Shown: positions 26,032-34,068 of the stretch, in pieces
Layout: each line of letters opens with the position of its first letter
How positions within the stretch are numbered: the stretch's first letter is position 1
NCBI GenBank assembly: GCA_964657885.1
Contig: CAZZWO010000002.1
Location: forward strand, 1 to 46,224
DNA: 46,224 nucleotides
Direction: 5' to 3'
Source of the DNA: BOG-908 sp964657885
GTDB taxonomy: Bacteria; Pseudomonadota; Alphaproteobacteria; Acetobacterales; Acetobacteraceae
Made by a program: the position numbers and the translations under genes
Notes under the pieces: model-generated
Seen by the model: only the letters and a program-made list of their open reading frames with translations
Told to the model about the DNA's origin: nothing
Database searches by the model: none

Positions 26032-26271
26032 TTTCGCTCCGTTAAGTCGGGAGCCGAGGTCGAATGACCTTTGCTATCGGCGATGTCGGCCTCCTGTACG
26101 CTCTGCTGGTGTCATAACCGGCCCGTGTGCGCTCTTCTCGAGTTGCCTGAACAACCCATTTCGCCATTCTGGCGCGATCGCGTTCAGAACAGGTTAAGAC
26201 TAGTCCTCAATCGCCACATTCTGAGCGAGTGGTGAGCGGGAAGTTCCACTCGTCCGCCGGCTGCACGGCGA

Positions 26272-27465
26272 TCATGGGGCTGGCAGCATGCCGATGGCAG
26301 GTTGTCCGATCGCGATGCAGACCGCCATGATGTCGTCGGAGTAATCGGAGCAAGCGTATCGGTCCCTCAGAGATTCCAAAGCCGACACCCCGACTGCTGC
26401 CGCTTCGGCGAGTTTGCCATCCGCGGCCAGATTGGCCGGGCGGACCAGAGCATCTGCGATCGCGTCCCGCGGGACATCGGCCGCGCCAAGCCCACTCTCG
26501 TAAAGCCCATCGCTGAATAAACAAATTACCCCGGGGTTCTGAAGATCCACGTGGTTGATCTGGTAAGGAGTATGAGGTCTGACGCCCAGCGGCAGGCCAC
26601 AACCGTTCAAATCTTGCCGTCCGGCCGAACTGACAAACATAGGCGGAGGCCCTCCAGCGCTACACCAACTGACACGTTTGAGCCTTGCGTCGACGTTCGC
26701 GTAAATCATGGTGGCGTATTGACCCCGTGGCAGCATTGCGTGGAGCCGCGCATTCAAAGCCGATGCCATTTGCACAGGACTGTCACGCGGCAATGTTTCC
26801 TCTGACAATATCGCGTGAAGGCGGAAAGTGTTTAGCGCTGCACTGAGGCCGTGGCCCGCAAAATCCGCAAGTGTGATGGCGAAGCGCCCTTCAGTAATCG
26901 GCCACGCGGCCCAGAAGTCTCCTCCAACAGCCTCTCCAGACCGATAAAGGCCCGCAAGCCCGATGCCGCATTTGCTTTGAAGGTCCGATAGTTCCAATTG
27001 ACTAGGCAACAATGCAAGTTGCATGCGCCGCGCCGCGGCAAGGTGCTCTCCTGCCTTATCACGTTCGCGATACATATGGCCGACCAAATCCGGCCTTTGC
27101 ATCGCGCTTCCTACACACACGACCACCTCGTCAGCCCTCAAGGGCTTACGGGCGATTGCGGCGCATTTGACGGACCGCGCCGTGCACGGCTCCGTTTGAT
27201 CGGCCGACAGCAACCGGACAATAACGGGTATCGCGCCATTGTTCTTTTCGGAGATATGAGCGAGCAACTGCTCCTCCGCAACGAGGGGAACACTTTCGTC
27301 TATAATCAACAATCCTGCCGGCTGGCGCCCGAGAATGAATATGGCCTCGTCCGCGGTCCGAGCGGTGGTTACTATGCCGAGCCCCGAAGTCCTCAGCCAA
27401 CCGGCGATCCTGCGAGCTTCCAATGAATGGGGACTTAAGACGATAGTCTTTCCTAAGGTTTCCAT
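26272..27465 (-). CDS. Receiver-PP2C (SpoIIE/RsbU-like) phosphatase
   Basis: 397 aa. Residues 5-120 are a receiver domain with phospho-acceptor Asp56 (LLIIDESVP). The domain is degenerate at the N-terminal acidic pocket (LSPHS rather than DD). Residues 160-390 are a PP2C SpoIIE domain with motifs GGDFWAAW, LADFAGHGLSAAL, CLFSDGLYESG and YSDDIMAV, which supply the metal-binding Asp. It should dephosphorylate a STAS protein, and the STAS at 24594 is the obvious candidate. The ATG at 27465 abuts the TAG of the upstream ATPase gene, so the two are translated as a coupled pair. Confidence 0.92.
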   Translation of the reverse strand: METLGKTIVLSPHSLEARRIAGWLRTSGLGIVTTARTADEAIFILGRQPAGLLIIDESVPLVAEEQLLAHISEKNNGAIPVIVRLLSADQTEPCTARSVKCAAIARKPLRADEVVVCVGSAMQRPDLVGHMYRERDKAGEHLAAARRMQLALLPSQLELSDLQSKCGIGLAGLYRSGEAVGGDFWAAWPITEGRFAITLADFAGHGLSAALNTFRLHAILSEETLPRDSPVQMASALNARLHAMLPRGQYATMIYANVDARLKRVSWCSAGGPPPMFVSSAGRQDLNGCGLPLGVRPHTPYQINHVDLQNPGVICLFSDGLYESGLGAADVPRDAIADALVRPANLAADGKLAEAAAVGVSALESLRDRYACSDYSDDIMAVCIAIGQPAIGMLPAP

Positions 27466-28113
27466 CTAACTGAGCTCGACAGCGGGGTTACAGCGCTCGA
27501 ACTTCAGGTGAGTGTTGCGACCATGCCGCGATACACTGAGCTCCGCCGCCGCACGGGCGATGATTAAGCCGCGGCCGGCTCCCCTGGGTGATGTTTCAAC
27601 TTGTCTGGGCTCTGGAGGAGGTATCACGTAGCCGTCACCTTGATCCGCAACGATGATGGTTAGATGACGGACGTTCCAGCCAGCCGCAACCGTGACTGGA
27701 CGGTTCGCCTTCGCAGCGTCAGCTAGTGCCGCGCTGATGTTTTGCTGACGAGTGGATAAGTCTCCCCACACTTTGGATGGTCCGGAACTCACGCAAAGGT
27801 TTCCGTGAACTACCGAGTTGTATATGACTTCGTGAAGGGCTAGCCGTGCAAATGCGGAGATGTCGCAACCTTCCGCAGCCAAGTTCTGCGTAAATAAGGC
27901 TGCAAGTTCAATTCTCAACGCCGTTGAGCTACTCACGCTGTAGACGAGTGCCCCATCGATATCGCCGTCGGCAAGTAGCACCCTCGGCGAATGTGCTCGT
28001 GGCGGACACAAACCAGCCTCGACAGACCAGATGCGAGCGCGCGACTGTCCGGAACGCGGCGCGATTGTCGAAACAGTAAGACGCGGATCGAAGGTTGCGC
28101 GGACAAATCTCAT
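27466..28113 (-). CDS. RsbW-like ATP-binding anti-sigma/switch kinase
   Basis: 215 aa. The HATPase_c fold is seen in the N-box ALHEVIYNSVVHGN (Glu and Asn), the G1 box VADQGDGY, and the G2 box RGAGRGLII. This matches the RsbW/SpoIIAB serine kinases, which phosphorylate STAS partners and bind a sigma factor or other target. The first 55 residues are variable and may hold a target site. No sigma factor gene is nearby, so its output is unknown. It starts at 28113 and lies just upstream of the phosphatase gene. Confidence 0.9.
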   Translation of the reverse strand: MRFVRATFDPRLTVSTIAPRSGQSRARIWSVEAGLCPPRAHSPRVLLADGDIDGALVYSVSSSTALRIELAALFTQNLAAEGCDISAFARLALHEVIYNSVVHGNLCVSSGPSKVWGDLSTRQQNISAALADAAKANRPVTVAAGWNVRHLTIIVADQGDGYVIPPPEPRQVETSPRGAGRGLIIARAAAELSVSRHGRNTHLKFERCNPAVELS

Positions 28114-28176
28114 CAGGCGTCTTAGCGCGACGCTCGCTAACGGACCGTAAACCGTCGCCAGGTTACTTATACCAGA

Positions 28177-28650
28177 ATGCCCGATACCACCCCAACCTCG
28201 ATAGTGTTTCTCGACGCTGAGGACGCAGCCGGTCGGTTACGTCAAATCCTCGGCCGTCTACGGCTTGCGCGACGAGGCAGCCCAGAAATCGACGCCGAGA
28301 TCAGGGCGGCTCTTGCAGCCACGTGGCAATCACGGCCAACAGAACCGAACGCTTTATCCTGGTCCACCAATCTCGGGGCAGCGTTGGCCCTGCTCCCCTA
28401 CGACCACAATTTCTGTGTTGGACGACGCGATGGGGTTTGCTGGGCCTGGATCCAGCCGAATGATGCATGGGAGCCGGCCGAGCACGAATCGCGCCACGAC
28501 CATCCGGCTGGTAGCGGCTTGATGGTTGCTTACACATCGGCGCTGGCATTCACCAGTGCGGCTATTTCACTGCTTGCGCGTCAGCTGACCACAGGGGAAA
28601 ATGACCATCGAGAGAGCAACGCGCAGCGGCTTGAAGCAGCATCTTCGTAG
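28177..28650 (+). CDS. Conserved hypothetical protein
   Basis: 157 aa on the opposite strand, between the cheB end and the ATPase start. The central part has NLGAALALLPYDHNFCVGRR, then GVCWAWIQPNDAWEP, then ESRHDHPAGSGLMVAYTSALAFTSAAISLLA. This arrangement reads like a real protein of the kind found in alphaproteobacterial genomes but has no known role. It ends 9 bases before the cheB stop (convergent). Confidence 0.7.
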   Translation: MPDTTPTSIVFLDAEDAAGRLRQILGRLRLARRGSPEIDAEIRAALAATWQSRPTEPNALSWSTNLGAALALLPYDHNFCVGRRDGVCWAWIQPNDAWEPAEHESRHDHPAGSGLMVAYTSALAFTSAAISLLARQLTTGENDHRESNAQRLEAASS

Positions 28651-28659
28651 TCTGCGGCA

Positions 28660-29745
28660 TCAAACCGGCAAAGTTGGCGTCCCCCGCATGAGGTCGGCGG
28701 AACCACTCCTCGTGCGCCCGCCTACGTCAAGAATCTCGGCCGGCATGCGATCAATCGGCAGTTCCACTTGGACAGCGCCTATCTCGTTTGCCGCCTTGGG
28801 CATCCCGTAGATCAGGCAACACGCCTCGCTCTGACCGAGCGTTCTTGCGCCCGCGCGACGCATCGCGAGCAAACCAGCCGCTCCGTCTCGCCCCATTCCA
28901 GTGAGAATGATCCCCAACGCATTCGGCCCAGCCGTTTCGGCAAAAGACAGGAACAACACATCTACCGATGGGCGATGGCCGGATACAGACGGCCCGTCCG
29001 TCAGACCGCAGAACAATTGAGCCCCTGAGCGCACCAGCCTCATATGTTTATCGCCCGGTGCTATGTATATGTGACCGGGAAGCACGCGCTGCCGGTCCGC
29101 GGCTTCACATACACTCATGCGGCAATACTCATTCAGGCGTTTGGCGAAGGAAGCAGTAAATTTGGCTGGCATATGCTGAGTGATCAGGATGGCGGGGCTG
29201 TTGACCGGAAGGTCGCCGAGCAACGCCTGAAGCGCCTCGACACCTCCCGTTGACGCCCCAATCGCCACTACTCTGCCCTCGGCAGAGTGGGCCGGATCGA
29301 AAATCAGTTGGCTACGTTCGGAGTTTACGCCACGAGCCTTGGGCCGGGTAAGCGCCGCAGCACGTATCTTTGCAATCAGCTCGTCCCTTAAGGTTTCAAG
29401 GCTCTCTTGCGCTTCCGGCAAAGGTTTCGCGACGATGTCGACCGCCCCGATCTCGAGCGCTCGCAACGCAACATCGGTGCCTCGCTGAGTCAGCGTTGAC
29501 ACGACCACAACAGGAGTAGGACGCAGAGCCATCAGATGCCCCAGGAACGTCAGGCCATCCATAAAGGGCATTTCGATATCAAGAGTTAAAACGTCTGGAC
29601 TTAAAGCCTTTATCTTCTGCCGTGCTATCATCGGATCGGCAGCTGTTCCGACGACTTGAATGCCAGGCGCGCTACTCAGCATCGCGGAGAAGAGTTGCCG
29701 GATAAAGGCCGAGTCATCAATGATGAGGACTTTAATCGATGCCAT
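28660..29745 (-). CDS. cheB: Chemotaxis response regulator protein-glutamate methylesterase CheB
   Basis: 361 aa. Residues 4-120 are a receiver with Asp56 (LTLDIEMPFMDG). The methylesterase domain from about 155 has the catalytic triad Ser165 (GASTGG), His191 (TQHMP) and Asp near 287 (GMGRDGAAG). It removes methyl groups from receptors and deamidates Gln, with activity raised by CheA phosphorylation. The ATG at 29745 lies 11 bases after the cheD stop. It is the last gene of the operon. Confidence 0.96.
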   Translation of the reverse strand: MASIKVLIIDDSAFIRQLFSAMLSSAPGIQVVGTAADPMIARQKIKALSPDVLTLDIEMPFMDGLTFLGHLMALRPTPVVVVSTLTQRGTDVALRALEIGAVDIVAKPLPEAQESLETLRDELIAKIRAAALTRPKARGVNSERSQLIFDPAHSAEGRVVAIGASTGGVEALQALLGDLPVNSPAILITQHMPAKFTASFAKRLNEYCRMSVCEAADRQRVLPGHIYIAPGDKHMRLVRSGAQLFCGLTDGPSVSGHRPSVDVLFLSFAETAGPNALGIILTGMGRDGAAGLLAMRRAGARTLGQSEACCLIYGMPKAANEIGAVQVELPIDRMPAEILDVGGRTRSGSADLMRGTPTLPV

Positions 29746-29756
29746 GGATCAACTCT

Positions 29757-30338
29757 TCAATCGAAGAGCTCGACAGAACCGCTGTCGGGCAAGTCCTGTA
29801 TTGATTGAAGGAAGCTCGTTTCCCTATTCGCTATTTTTGCGCGTTGCTCGGTCAGTTCCAGCATACGCACCCGACCGCTGAGCGGCCGATACTCCACCCG
29901 GCGGGCGAAAAGACCCCGAAGGTGCTGCGCGCAGACGGTCAGTCCCTCACCCGCGAGGTAGCGCTCTGCGAATTCTGCATTCCGATCACCTATTGCGGCG
30001 CCGGTAACAATCATTGAGGCTCCACCGAAGAGTTTCACCTGCAGGCGACCTCTTTCTCCACCACCCCGAAGGATGTCGTTGATAAGCTTCTCCATCGCGA
30101 AGTTGCCGTAGCGCATGTTGGCACTGCATGCGCCCCATCCGCCCGTCGTACTTTCCGGAAGCATAAAATGGTTCATCCCACCGATGGCAGCGACCGGGTC
30201 GCAAATGCAGGCGGCTACGCACGAGCCAAGAACGGTGGAAATTTGCTCGTCCGGCGATTTGCTGACGTAGTGCTCCCCCGGACCGATTCTGATATTCTTC
30301 AGGATGGGCGTGGCACGGAATATCGGGTCGACTGTCAT
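29757..30338 (-). CDS. cheD: Chemoreceptor glutamine deamidase CheD
   Basis: 193 aa. Catalytic Cys40 is in VLGSCVAAC and His57 in GGMNHFML, the CheD pattern. It deamidates selected receptor glutamines and can bind CheC-type or CheY partners. The start overlaps the cheR stop by 4 bases (ATGA). The C-terminus ends GSVELFD, resembling the VELF tail of the soluble receptor nearby. Confidence 0.95.
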   Translation of the reverse strand: MTVDPIFRATPILKNIRIGPGEHYVSKSPDEQISTVLGSCVAACICDPVAAIGGMNHFMLPESTTGGWGACSANMRYGNFAMEKLINDILRGGGERGRLQVKLFGGASMIVTGAAIGDRNAEFAERYLAGEGLTVCAQHLRGLFARRVEYRPLSGRVRMLELTEQRAKIANRETSFLQSIQDLPDSGSVELFD

Positions 30339-31195
30339 CGAAGCTTGCGGTAGATCGTGCGCCCCCGGCTTTCGAACCTCTCGGTCACCCCGAGAAGGCT
30401 CTCAGAATGGCCGATAAACAACCAACCGCCAACATTCAGGACATCTGCTAGGCGGTCAAAGAGGACGCGCTGAACAGCCTTATCAAAATAGATCACCACG
30501 TTCCTGCAGAAGATCATATCGAACTTCCCTTGCATCGGCCATCTGCTGAGGAGGTTGAGTGGATTGAATGTTATACGCTGCTTGAGCGCAGCTGGCATTT
30601 CGACGCTGCCGCTTTTGTGGAAGGTCACCATGTGGCGAAAGGCAACAGGAATGTTGGTAGCCCGCTGTGCGTCATACAAGCCTGCTTGCGCAATTTCTAC
30701 CATGTTTGTGTCAATGTCGGTGGCAAGGATTTTAGCGTCGATCAGACTGTGTCCGGCGAGTGCATTATTGAGGACCATGGCCACCGAGTAAGCCTCCTCC
30801 CCGGACGAGCATGCCGCCGACCAGATTCTCAGCCGCCGTTGAGGCTTCAACGCCAGAAAAGGCTTGAGAGCCTCGCCGGCTAGACAGTCGAAGTGGTGGG
30901 GTTCGCGAAAGAACTTCGTCAGGTTCGTTGTCAGCGCGTTTATCATCTCGACGCGCTCCGCCTCACCACTCGGACCATCGAGAACCTCCCGATACTGCTG
31001 GAAAGTTTGTAGATTCAACGCGCGTAGCCGCCGGCCCAATCGCCCGAGCACCAACTCACGTTTGCTCGGCCCAAGCGAGATGCCCGTCGACTCCCGCAAC
31101 ATCGCAGTTATCGCGGTGAAATCTCCCGAGCTTAAGCTGCCAATGGTCGGATCGAGCGAGCAGCCCGGGGATGACTTGGCGGAACTGCGCGTCAC
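30335..31195 (-). CDS. cheR: Chemotaxis methyltransferase CheR
   Basis: 286 aa. The N-terminal helical domain (SLSSGDFTAITAMLRESTGI) and the Rossmann domain with SAM motif LRIWSAACSSGEEAYS, NPLNLL, and MIFCRNVVIYFD identify CheR. It methylates receptor Glu residues. The start is GTG at 31195, 15 bases after the mcp stop, without a strong binding site, so coupling to mcp is likely. The stop overlaps cheD. Confidence 0.95.
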   Translation of the reverse strand: MTRSSAKSSPGCSLDPTIGSLSSGDFTAITAMLRESTGISLGPSKRELVLGRLGRRLRALNLQTFQQYREVLDGPSGEAERVEMINALTTNLTKFFREPHHFDCLAGEALKPFLALKPQRRLRIWSAACSSGEEAYSVAMVLNNALAGHSLIDAKILATDIDTNMVEIAQAGLYDAQRATNIPVAFRHMVTFHKSGSVEMPAALKQRITFNPLNLLSRWPMQGKFDMIFCRNVVIYFDKAVQRVLFDRLADVLNVGGWLFIGHSESLLGVTERFESRGRTIYRKLR

Positions 31196-31210
31196 GACTG
31201 TACGATCGCG

Positions 31211-33460
31211 CTAGAACTCTTTCCAATCACCGCCTGACGTCGGAGCCGGCCGGCTAGCTTTCTTGGCAGGTGGCGCCGTTGCGGCAACTTTGCGCGGCGC
31301 CGGCATTGTTGGCCGGGATGCTGCGCTGCCGACCGGCCGCTTCGGTGTGGCTGATACGACCTCTTGCACAGCCGCGAGTTTAAAGGCAGCGACCATACTC
31401 GCTAGGCCGTCGGTCTGGTCCTCCATGGATTTGGCAGCAGCGGCGGCCTCTTCGACCAGCGCGGCATTTTGCTGGGTGATCTTATCCATTTGGATGACGG
31501 CAGTGTTGACCTCTTCGATGCCGCTGCTCTGCTCCTTTGACGCTGCCGATATCTCAGCCATGATGTCGTTTACACGTTTAACCGACTGAACGATCTCCTC
31601 CATAGTTTGCCCGGCGGAGCTTACCAGGCGCGAGCCGGATTCAACCTTTGAAGCAGACTCCGAGATGAGCGACTTGATCTCTTTGGCCGCATTAGCGCTG
31701 CGTTGTGCGAGGTTGCGAACTTCGGCCGCAACGACCGCAAACCCTCGGCCTTGTTCGCCCGCACGAGCCGCTTCGACAGCAGCATTCAGCGCCAGGATAT
31801 TCGTCTGGAACGCGATCTCGTCGATGACGCCGATGATATCCGCGATCTTCCGACTTGCCTCGTTGATGCCGTCCATAGTGCGGACGACCTCGGTCACGAC
31901 TAGCCCACCTCGGGTGGCAACCTCGGACGCGGAGCTTGCGAGCTTGTTCGCCTGCTCCGCATTGTCGGCATTCTGCCTCACGGTGCTGGTGAGTTCTTCC
32001 AGGCTTGCAGCGGTCTCTTCGAGGCTGGAGGCCTGCTCTTCTGTGCGTTGCGACAGGTCGGTATTTCCCATTGAGATCTCTCGGGCGGCGGTCGCAATCG
32101 TTGCCGAGGATTCGAGTATGCCGCCAAGGACGCCTACCATGGTGTCGAGCATCCCGTTCACCCCTGAGCAGAGATCACGGATGTCTCCGGCTTTTCCGTC
32201 CAGCGGAACGCGTTCACTCAGGTCATTGCCTTGCGCTCCCGTGACCACAGCTTGAATCTGCTCAACGGCGTTGCGTAATGTCTGCGCATCGTCCACCTGC
32301 TTGGTCACGTCGGTCGCAAACTTCACGACCTTGAACGGCTTGCCGTCCATGTCGAGGATGGGGTTGTAGCTCGCCTGCAACCAGACCTCGCGGCCACCCT
32401 TCGCAAAACGCTTGTATTGGCCGCTGTCGTACTCGCCTCGGCCGAGCTTCTCCCAGAACATGCGGTACTCGACACTTTGCCGATACGCGGGGTCTACGAA
32501 AAGGCCATGATGCTGGCCTCGCACTTCATCCATCGAGTAGCCAACAACCGACAAGAAATTGGGGTTCGCGTTGGTGACTCGACCATCCAGCGAGAACTCG
32601 ATGACTGCCTGAGCTTTTCCGATGGCGGCAATCTGACCCTGAAAGTCTGCCGTCTGCAATTTTTGCGCTGTGATGTCGGTTGCGTACTTCACGACTTTGA
32701 ATGGCTTGCCGCCCATGTCGAGTATGGGGTTGTAGCTCGCTTCCAGCCAGACTTCCCGGCCACCCTTGGCAATCCGCTTATACTGGCCACTGTCGTATTC
32801 GCCGCGCCCGAGCTTCTCCCAGAACATGCGGTATTCGACGCTTTGACGGTAGGTCGCATCGACGAACAGGCTATGATGCTGGCCACGCACTTCGTCCAGC
32901 GTGTAACCGACTGCAAGCAAGAAGTTGCTGTTTGCGCTGATCACCTTTCCGTCCAAGGAGAACTCGATGACCGCTTGCGCTTTTCCGATGGCGGCGATCT
33001 GCCCCTCGAAATCTGCTGTTCTAAGCTTTTGTGCAGTCACGTCGGTTGCATACTTAACAACCTTGAACGGTTTTCCTTCCGGGTCGAGAAGTGGATTGTA
33101 GCTGGCTTCCAGCCAAACCTCCCGGCCTCCCTTGGCGATCCGCCTGTATTGCCCGCTGTCATACTCCCCGCGGCCAAGTTTCTCCCAAAACAGTCGATAC
33201 GCGACGCTCTGGCGGTAATCCGGGTCCACGAAGATGCTGTGGTGCTGCCCACGCAGCTCGTCGAGGGTGTAGCCTACGGCCACGAGGAAATTGCTGTTCG
33301 CGGTAATGATCTTTCCATCGAGCGTGAATTCGATCACGGCTTGCACCTTGTCCAAGGCGGCGATCTTGCTGTGCAGCTCTTGCACCGCCGCGCGCCTGTC
33401 GGTTGCTCCACGGCGATCGACCAGGAAGCTCAGCATTTCGGTGGACTTACCAATAAACAT
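31211..33460 (-). CDS. Soluble methyl-accepting chemotaxis protein with three tandem PAS domains
   Basis: 749 aa with no transmembrane helix. Residues 33-400 hold three very similar PAS-PAC units of 122 residues, each with AVIEF, LDG, NPNFL/NSNFL, VGY, EVRGQHH, FWEKLGRGEYDSGQY and GREVWL. A HAMP-like segment (GDIRDLCSGVNGML) follows. The signalling domain has the canonical tip NAAVEAARAGEQGRGFAVVA. The end GGDWKEF is a CheR-binding pentapeptide-type tail after a Pro/Ala-rich linker. PAS domains of this type often bind haem or flavin, so redox or oxygen sensing is possible. It is within the che operon, between cheW and cheR. Confidence 0.95.
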   Translation of the reverse strand: MFIGKSTEMLSFLVDRRGATDRRAAVQELHSKIAALDKVQAVIEFTLDGKIITANSNFLVAVGYTLDELRGQHHSIFVDPDYRQSVAYRLFWEKLGRGEYDSGQYRRIAKGGREVWLEASYNPLLDPEGKPFKVVKYATDVTAQKLRTADFEGQIAAIGKAQAVIEFSLDGKVISANSNFLLAVGYTLDEVRGQHHSLFVDATYRQSVEYRMFWEKLGRGEYDSGQYKRIAKGGREVWLEASYNPILDMGGKPFKVVKYATDITAQKLQTADFQGQIAAIGKAQAVIEFSLDGRVTNANPNFLSVVGYSMDEVRGQHHGLFVDPAYRQSVEYRMFWEKLGRGEYDSGQYKRFAKGGREVWLQASYNPILDMDGKPFKVVKFATDVTKQVDDAQTLRNAVEQIQAVVTGAQGNDLSERVPLDGKAGDIRDLCSGVNGMLDTMVGVLGGILESSATIATAAREISMGNTDLSQRTEEQASSLEETAASLEELTSTVRQNADNAEQANKLASSASEVATRGGLVVTEVVRTMDGINEASRKIADIIGVIDEIAFQTNILALNAAVEAARAGEQGRGFAVVAAEVRNLAQRSANAAKEIKSLISESASKVESGSRLVSSAGQTMEEIVQSVKRVNDIMAEISAASKEQSSGIEEVNTAVIQMDKITQQNAALVEEAAAAAKSMEDQTDGLASMVAAFKLAAVQEVVSATPKRPVGSAASRPTMPAPRKVAATAPPAKKASRPAPTSGGDWKEF
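32290..33364 (-). repeat. Three tandem PAS-encoding units of 366 bases
   Basis: Units run 33364-32999, 32998-32633 and 32632 to about 32290. The protein period is 122 residues. Long stretches such as FWEKLGRGEYDSGQY and GREVWL are kept in all three. The first unit has drifted most (VAYRLFW instead of VEYRMFW). It arose by internal duplication. Confidence 0.9.
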
Positions 33461-33534
33461 GGGAGAGTTTGCTTTCGATGGCCGTAGCGCGACGGCATGT
33501 AGTATATTTGAGTCCGGGTGTTATGAATCGGAAG

Positions 33535-34068
33535 TCAAGCGGCTGCTCGCATGACGGCGTCCGCGGACGGAACTCCGGCTGTATCGCCGTAATTGATCAA
33601 ACCATCCAACGACACTAGCGACACCATCCGGTCTTCGAGGGCCACGAGGCCGGTCAACAGATTTTCCGTCATCGTGGCCCCAAGAGACGGGATCGGCCGA
33701 ATGTGATCGGGCCTCACGGCTATGATGTCAGACACGGCATCCACCAGAAGCCCGGTGGTCCGATTGCCCGTGCTGATGATGATGACCACGTGCATTTTTG
33801 TTGGTAGCGTGGCACCCATGCTCAAGCGCGCGCGCAGGTCCATGATCGGCACGATAATGCCGCGCAAATTGATCACGCCCGGGATGAAGTGAGGCGCATT
33901 GGGGATCGAGGTGGTCTGTGACCAGCCTTTGATCTCCCTCACCATCATGATGTCGACGCCATACTCGGCTTCATCCAGCTTGAAGGTGATGAACTGACTA
34001 CTTGCTTCAGACGTGTTGCCGGTTGTCGGCGCAGGATTTCCCGAGTCGCTCTTCGTACGCTGGTCCAT
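33535..34068 (-). CDS. cheW: Chemotaxis coupling protein CheW
   Basis: 177 aa with a short Ser/Thr/Asn-rich leader, then the CheW domain: FITFKLDEAEYGVDIMMVREI, NAPHFIPGVINLRGIIVPIMDLR, and TTGLLVDAVSDII. It links CheA to the receptors. The ATG at 34068 directly abuts the cheA TAA. It ends before the mcp gene, 74 bases away. Confidence 0.96.
   Translation of the reverse strand: MDQRTKSDSGNPAPTTGNTSEASSQFITFKLDEAEYGVDIMMVREIKGWSQTTSIPNAPHFIPGVINLRGIIVPIMDLRARLSMGATLPTKMHVVIIISTGNRTTGLLVDAVSDIIAVRPDHIRPIPSLGATMTENLLTGLVALEDRMVSLVSLDGLINYGDTAGVPSADAVMRAAA

Noticed and set aside
32417..33487. 356-codon + strand frame opposite the PAS receptor
   Set aside because: Antisense shadow created by the repeated PAS units.
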